DNA from: an uncultured Lysobacterales bacterium
GTDB lineage: Bacteria; Pseudomonadota; Gammaproteobacteria; Xanthomonadales; SZUA-36
NCBI GenBank assembly: GCA_937995275.1
Contig: CALKKN010000365.1
Location: 1 to 7,822 of the forward strand
Direction of reading: 5' to 3'
Length of the DNA stretch: 7,822 nucleotides
The notes below the pieces were generated by a model. It searched no databases. It was not told the origin of the DNA and saw only the letters and a program-made list of their open reading frames with translations. Below, piece after piece: positions 6,761-7,822 of the stretch (its first letter is position 1; each line of letters opens with the position of its first letter). The position numbers and the translations under genes are program-made.

Positions 6761-7353
6761 CAGCGCTCACTCTCCACGAATCGCTGCAGGAAGGCGGCGC
6801 CGGCTCCGGCGGAGCGCTCCGGGTGGAACTGAGCGCCGTAGAAGTTCCCCTGCCTGACGATGGCGCTGAAGGACCGGCCGTGCGCGCTGGTCGCGAGCGT
6901 CCAGTCGCCGACCGGCGCTGCGAATGAATGTACGAAATAGAACCAACTGCCGCCGAGGTTTTGGGTGAGCCGGTCGGGCCGGGTGGCGGCAATCGCGTTC
7001 CAGCCCATATGCGGAACACGCAGGTCCTCGCGGTCCGGCAACCGCCGCAGCCGCGCGGGGATCAGACTGATCAGACGGGCGTCGTCCTCCTCGGAGGATT
7101 CGAACAGAAGCTGCATGCCCAGGCAGATACCCAGCACCGGCTGGGTCAGGTTCCGGATCACGTCGACCAGGCCGTGCGTCCTGAGCACCTCCATGGCCCG
7201 GCCGGCCGCCCCGACGCCGGGCAGAATCACGCGATCCGCGGCGCCGATCACCGCGGGATCGGCCGTAAACCGGGGCTCTGCCCCGAGCCTCCGCAGGGCG
7301 TGAAGCACGGACGAGATGTTGGCGCCGCCGCTGTCGACCACCGCGATCGTCAT
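6760..7353 (-). CDS. hisH: Imidazole glycerol phosphate synthase, glutamine amidotransferase subunit HisH
   Basis: Class I glutaminase that hydrolyses glutamine and passes ammonia to HisF. The protein has 197 residues, normal for HisH. The catalytic triad is visible: nucleophile C77 in [13 protein letters not shown], and H177 and E179 in GAQFHPERS. Other conserved pieces are [11 protein letters not shown] (44-54, oxyanion region), VPHMGWN (113-119) and YFVHSF (139-144). The N-terminus reads [16 protein letters not shown]; the GGAN in place of the more common YG-x-GN, and the [12 protein letters not shown] ending, match the variant I associate with Xanthomonadales. ATG 7353-7351 has AAGGGG (7362-7367) 8 bases upstream and overlaps the hisB stop as ATGA. 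Gene order directly before hisA and hisF agrees with HisH-HisF complex formation. Confidence 0.97.
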   Translation of the reverse strand: MTIAVVDSGGANISSVLHALRRLGAEPRFTADPAVIGAADRVILPGVGAAGRAMEVLRTHGLVDVIRNLTQPVLGICLGMQLLFESSEEDDARLISLIPARLRRLPDREDLRVPHMGWNAIAATRPDRLTQNLGGSWFYFVHSFAAPVGDWTLATSAHGRSFSAIVRQGNFYGAQFHPERSAGAGAAFLQRFVESER

Positions 7354-7822
7354 TCCAGCGTCCCCTTGGTGCTCGGAACGGCGCTCCCCTGCCTGGCCAG
7401 CGCGGGCCGCAAAGCGCGGCCGGCGCCCTTGAACAGGGCCTCGACCATGTGGTGGGTATTCTCACCGTCCACCTTCAGATGGATGGCAGCACCGAGGGAC
7501 TGGCTCAGGGAGTGGAAAAAATGCCGCACCATCTCCGTTGACAGCGCGCCCACCGTCGGGCGCGGAAAGTCCGCCTCGAACACCAGCACGGGCCGGCCGG
7601 AGAGATCGACTGCGATCTGTGCCAGCGATTCGTCCATCGGCAGCAGGAAGCCATAGCGGCCGATGCCACGGCGTTCACCCAGGGCCTGGTCCAGGGCCTG
7701 GCCCAGGGCCAGTGCGCAATCCTCTACCGTGTGGTGTTCATCGATCTCGAGATCCCCGCGACAGCTGAGCTCCAGGCGGAATCCCCCGTGGCTGGCCAAC
7801 TGATCCAGCATGTGGTCCAGGA
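7350..7822 (-). CDS. hisB: Imidazoleglycerol-phosphate dehydratase HisB, 5'-truncated
   Basis: Dehydrates imidazole glycerol phosphate to imidazole acetol phosphate at a manganese site. Only the C-terminal part is present, about 156 codons plus the stop, starting inside [13 protein letters not shown], the family's first metal-binding stretch. Further motifs: [16 protein letters not shown] with the second cluster of histidines, [45 protein letters not shown] with the third cluster, and the C-terminal VPSTKGTLE. The stop overlaps the hisH start by 4 bases. In many Gammaproteobacteria the missing N-terminal half would carry a histidinol-phosphate phosphatase domain; the window cannot show whether this HisB is fused. 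Confidence 0.96.
   Translation of the reverse strand, partial: LDHMLDQLASHGGFRLELSCRGDLEIDEHHTVEDCALALGQALDQALGERRGIGRYGFLLPMDESLAQIAVDLSGRPVLVFEADFPRPTVGALSTEMVRHFFHSLSQSLGAAIHLKVDGENTHHMVEALFKGAGRALRPALARQGSAVPSTKGTLE

Noticed and set aside
7679..7712. Tandem 12-base direct repeat (CCAGGGCCTGGT/C, about 2.8 units) within hisB
   Set aside because: It encodes the [12 protein letters not shown] stretch that is a normal part of the conserved IGP dehydratase helix, so it is explained by protein sequence and codon bias.

Overview
The window is GC-rich, tightly packed bacterial chromosome (by eye roughly two-thirds G+C). It carries eight protein genes, two of them cut by the window edges, and no gap longer than about 240 bases. 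The his genes read like those of Xanthomonadales-type Gammaproteobacteria: HisH opens with a D-x-GGAN motif instead of the usual D-Y-G-x-GN and ends its catalytic motif as QFHPERS, hisI and hisE are fused, and a GTAG-type REP palindrome is present. The taxonomic placement is inference from remembered family sequences.

Left part (1-3060): a 3'-truncated M20-family metallopeptidase on the minus strand is divergent from a proton-coupled oligopeptide (POT/PTR2) transporter on the plus strand. The 237-base spacer holds a plausible promoter for the peptidase, a terminator-like hairpin reading toward the transporter, and the transporter's GGAGGA/GTG start. Together the pair suggests peptide uptake followed by peptide hydrolysis in the cytoplasm.

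Middle (3061-4605): a short spacer with a strong two-part inverted repeat leads into a stand-alone beta-CASP metallo-beta-lactamase ribonuclease (RNA processing or decay family). It ends on a TAG that lies inside a REP-like element. That element sits between the convergent ends of the ribonuclease gene and the his operon and may serve as a shared bidirectional 3' end.

Right part (4606-7822, minus strand): the distal histidine operon in the order hisB (5'-truncated), hisH, hisA, hisF, hisIE. All four junctions overlap by 1 to 7 bases, so translation is probably coupled. Together they provide IGP dehydratase, both subunits of IGP synthase, the ProFAR isomerase, and the fused cyclohydrolase/pyrophosphohydrolase.

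I found no sign of an undescribed multi-gene system. All eight genes belong to known families with their visible motifs intact. The points worth a second look are the non-coding elements: the REP-embedded stop codon, the hairpin between the transporter and ribonuclease genes, and the terminator-like hairpin upstream of the transporter.
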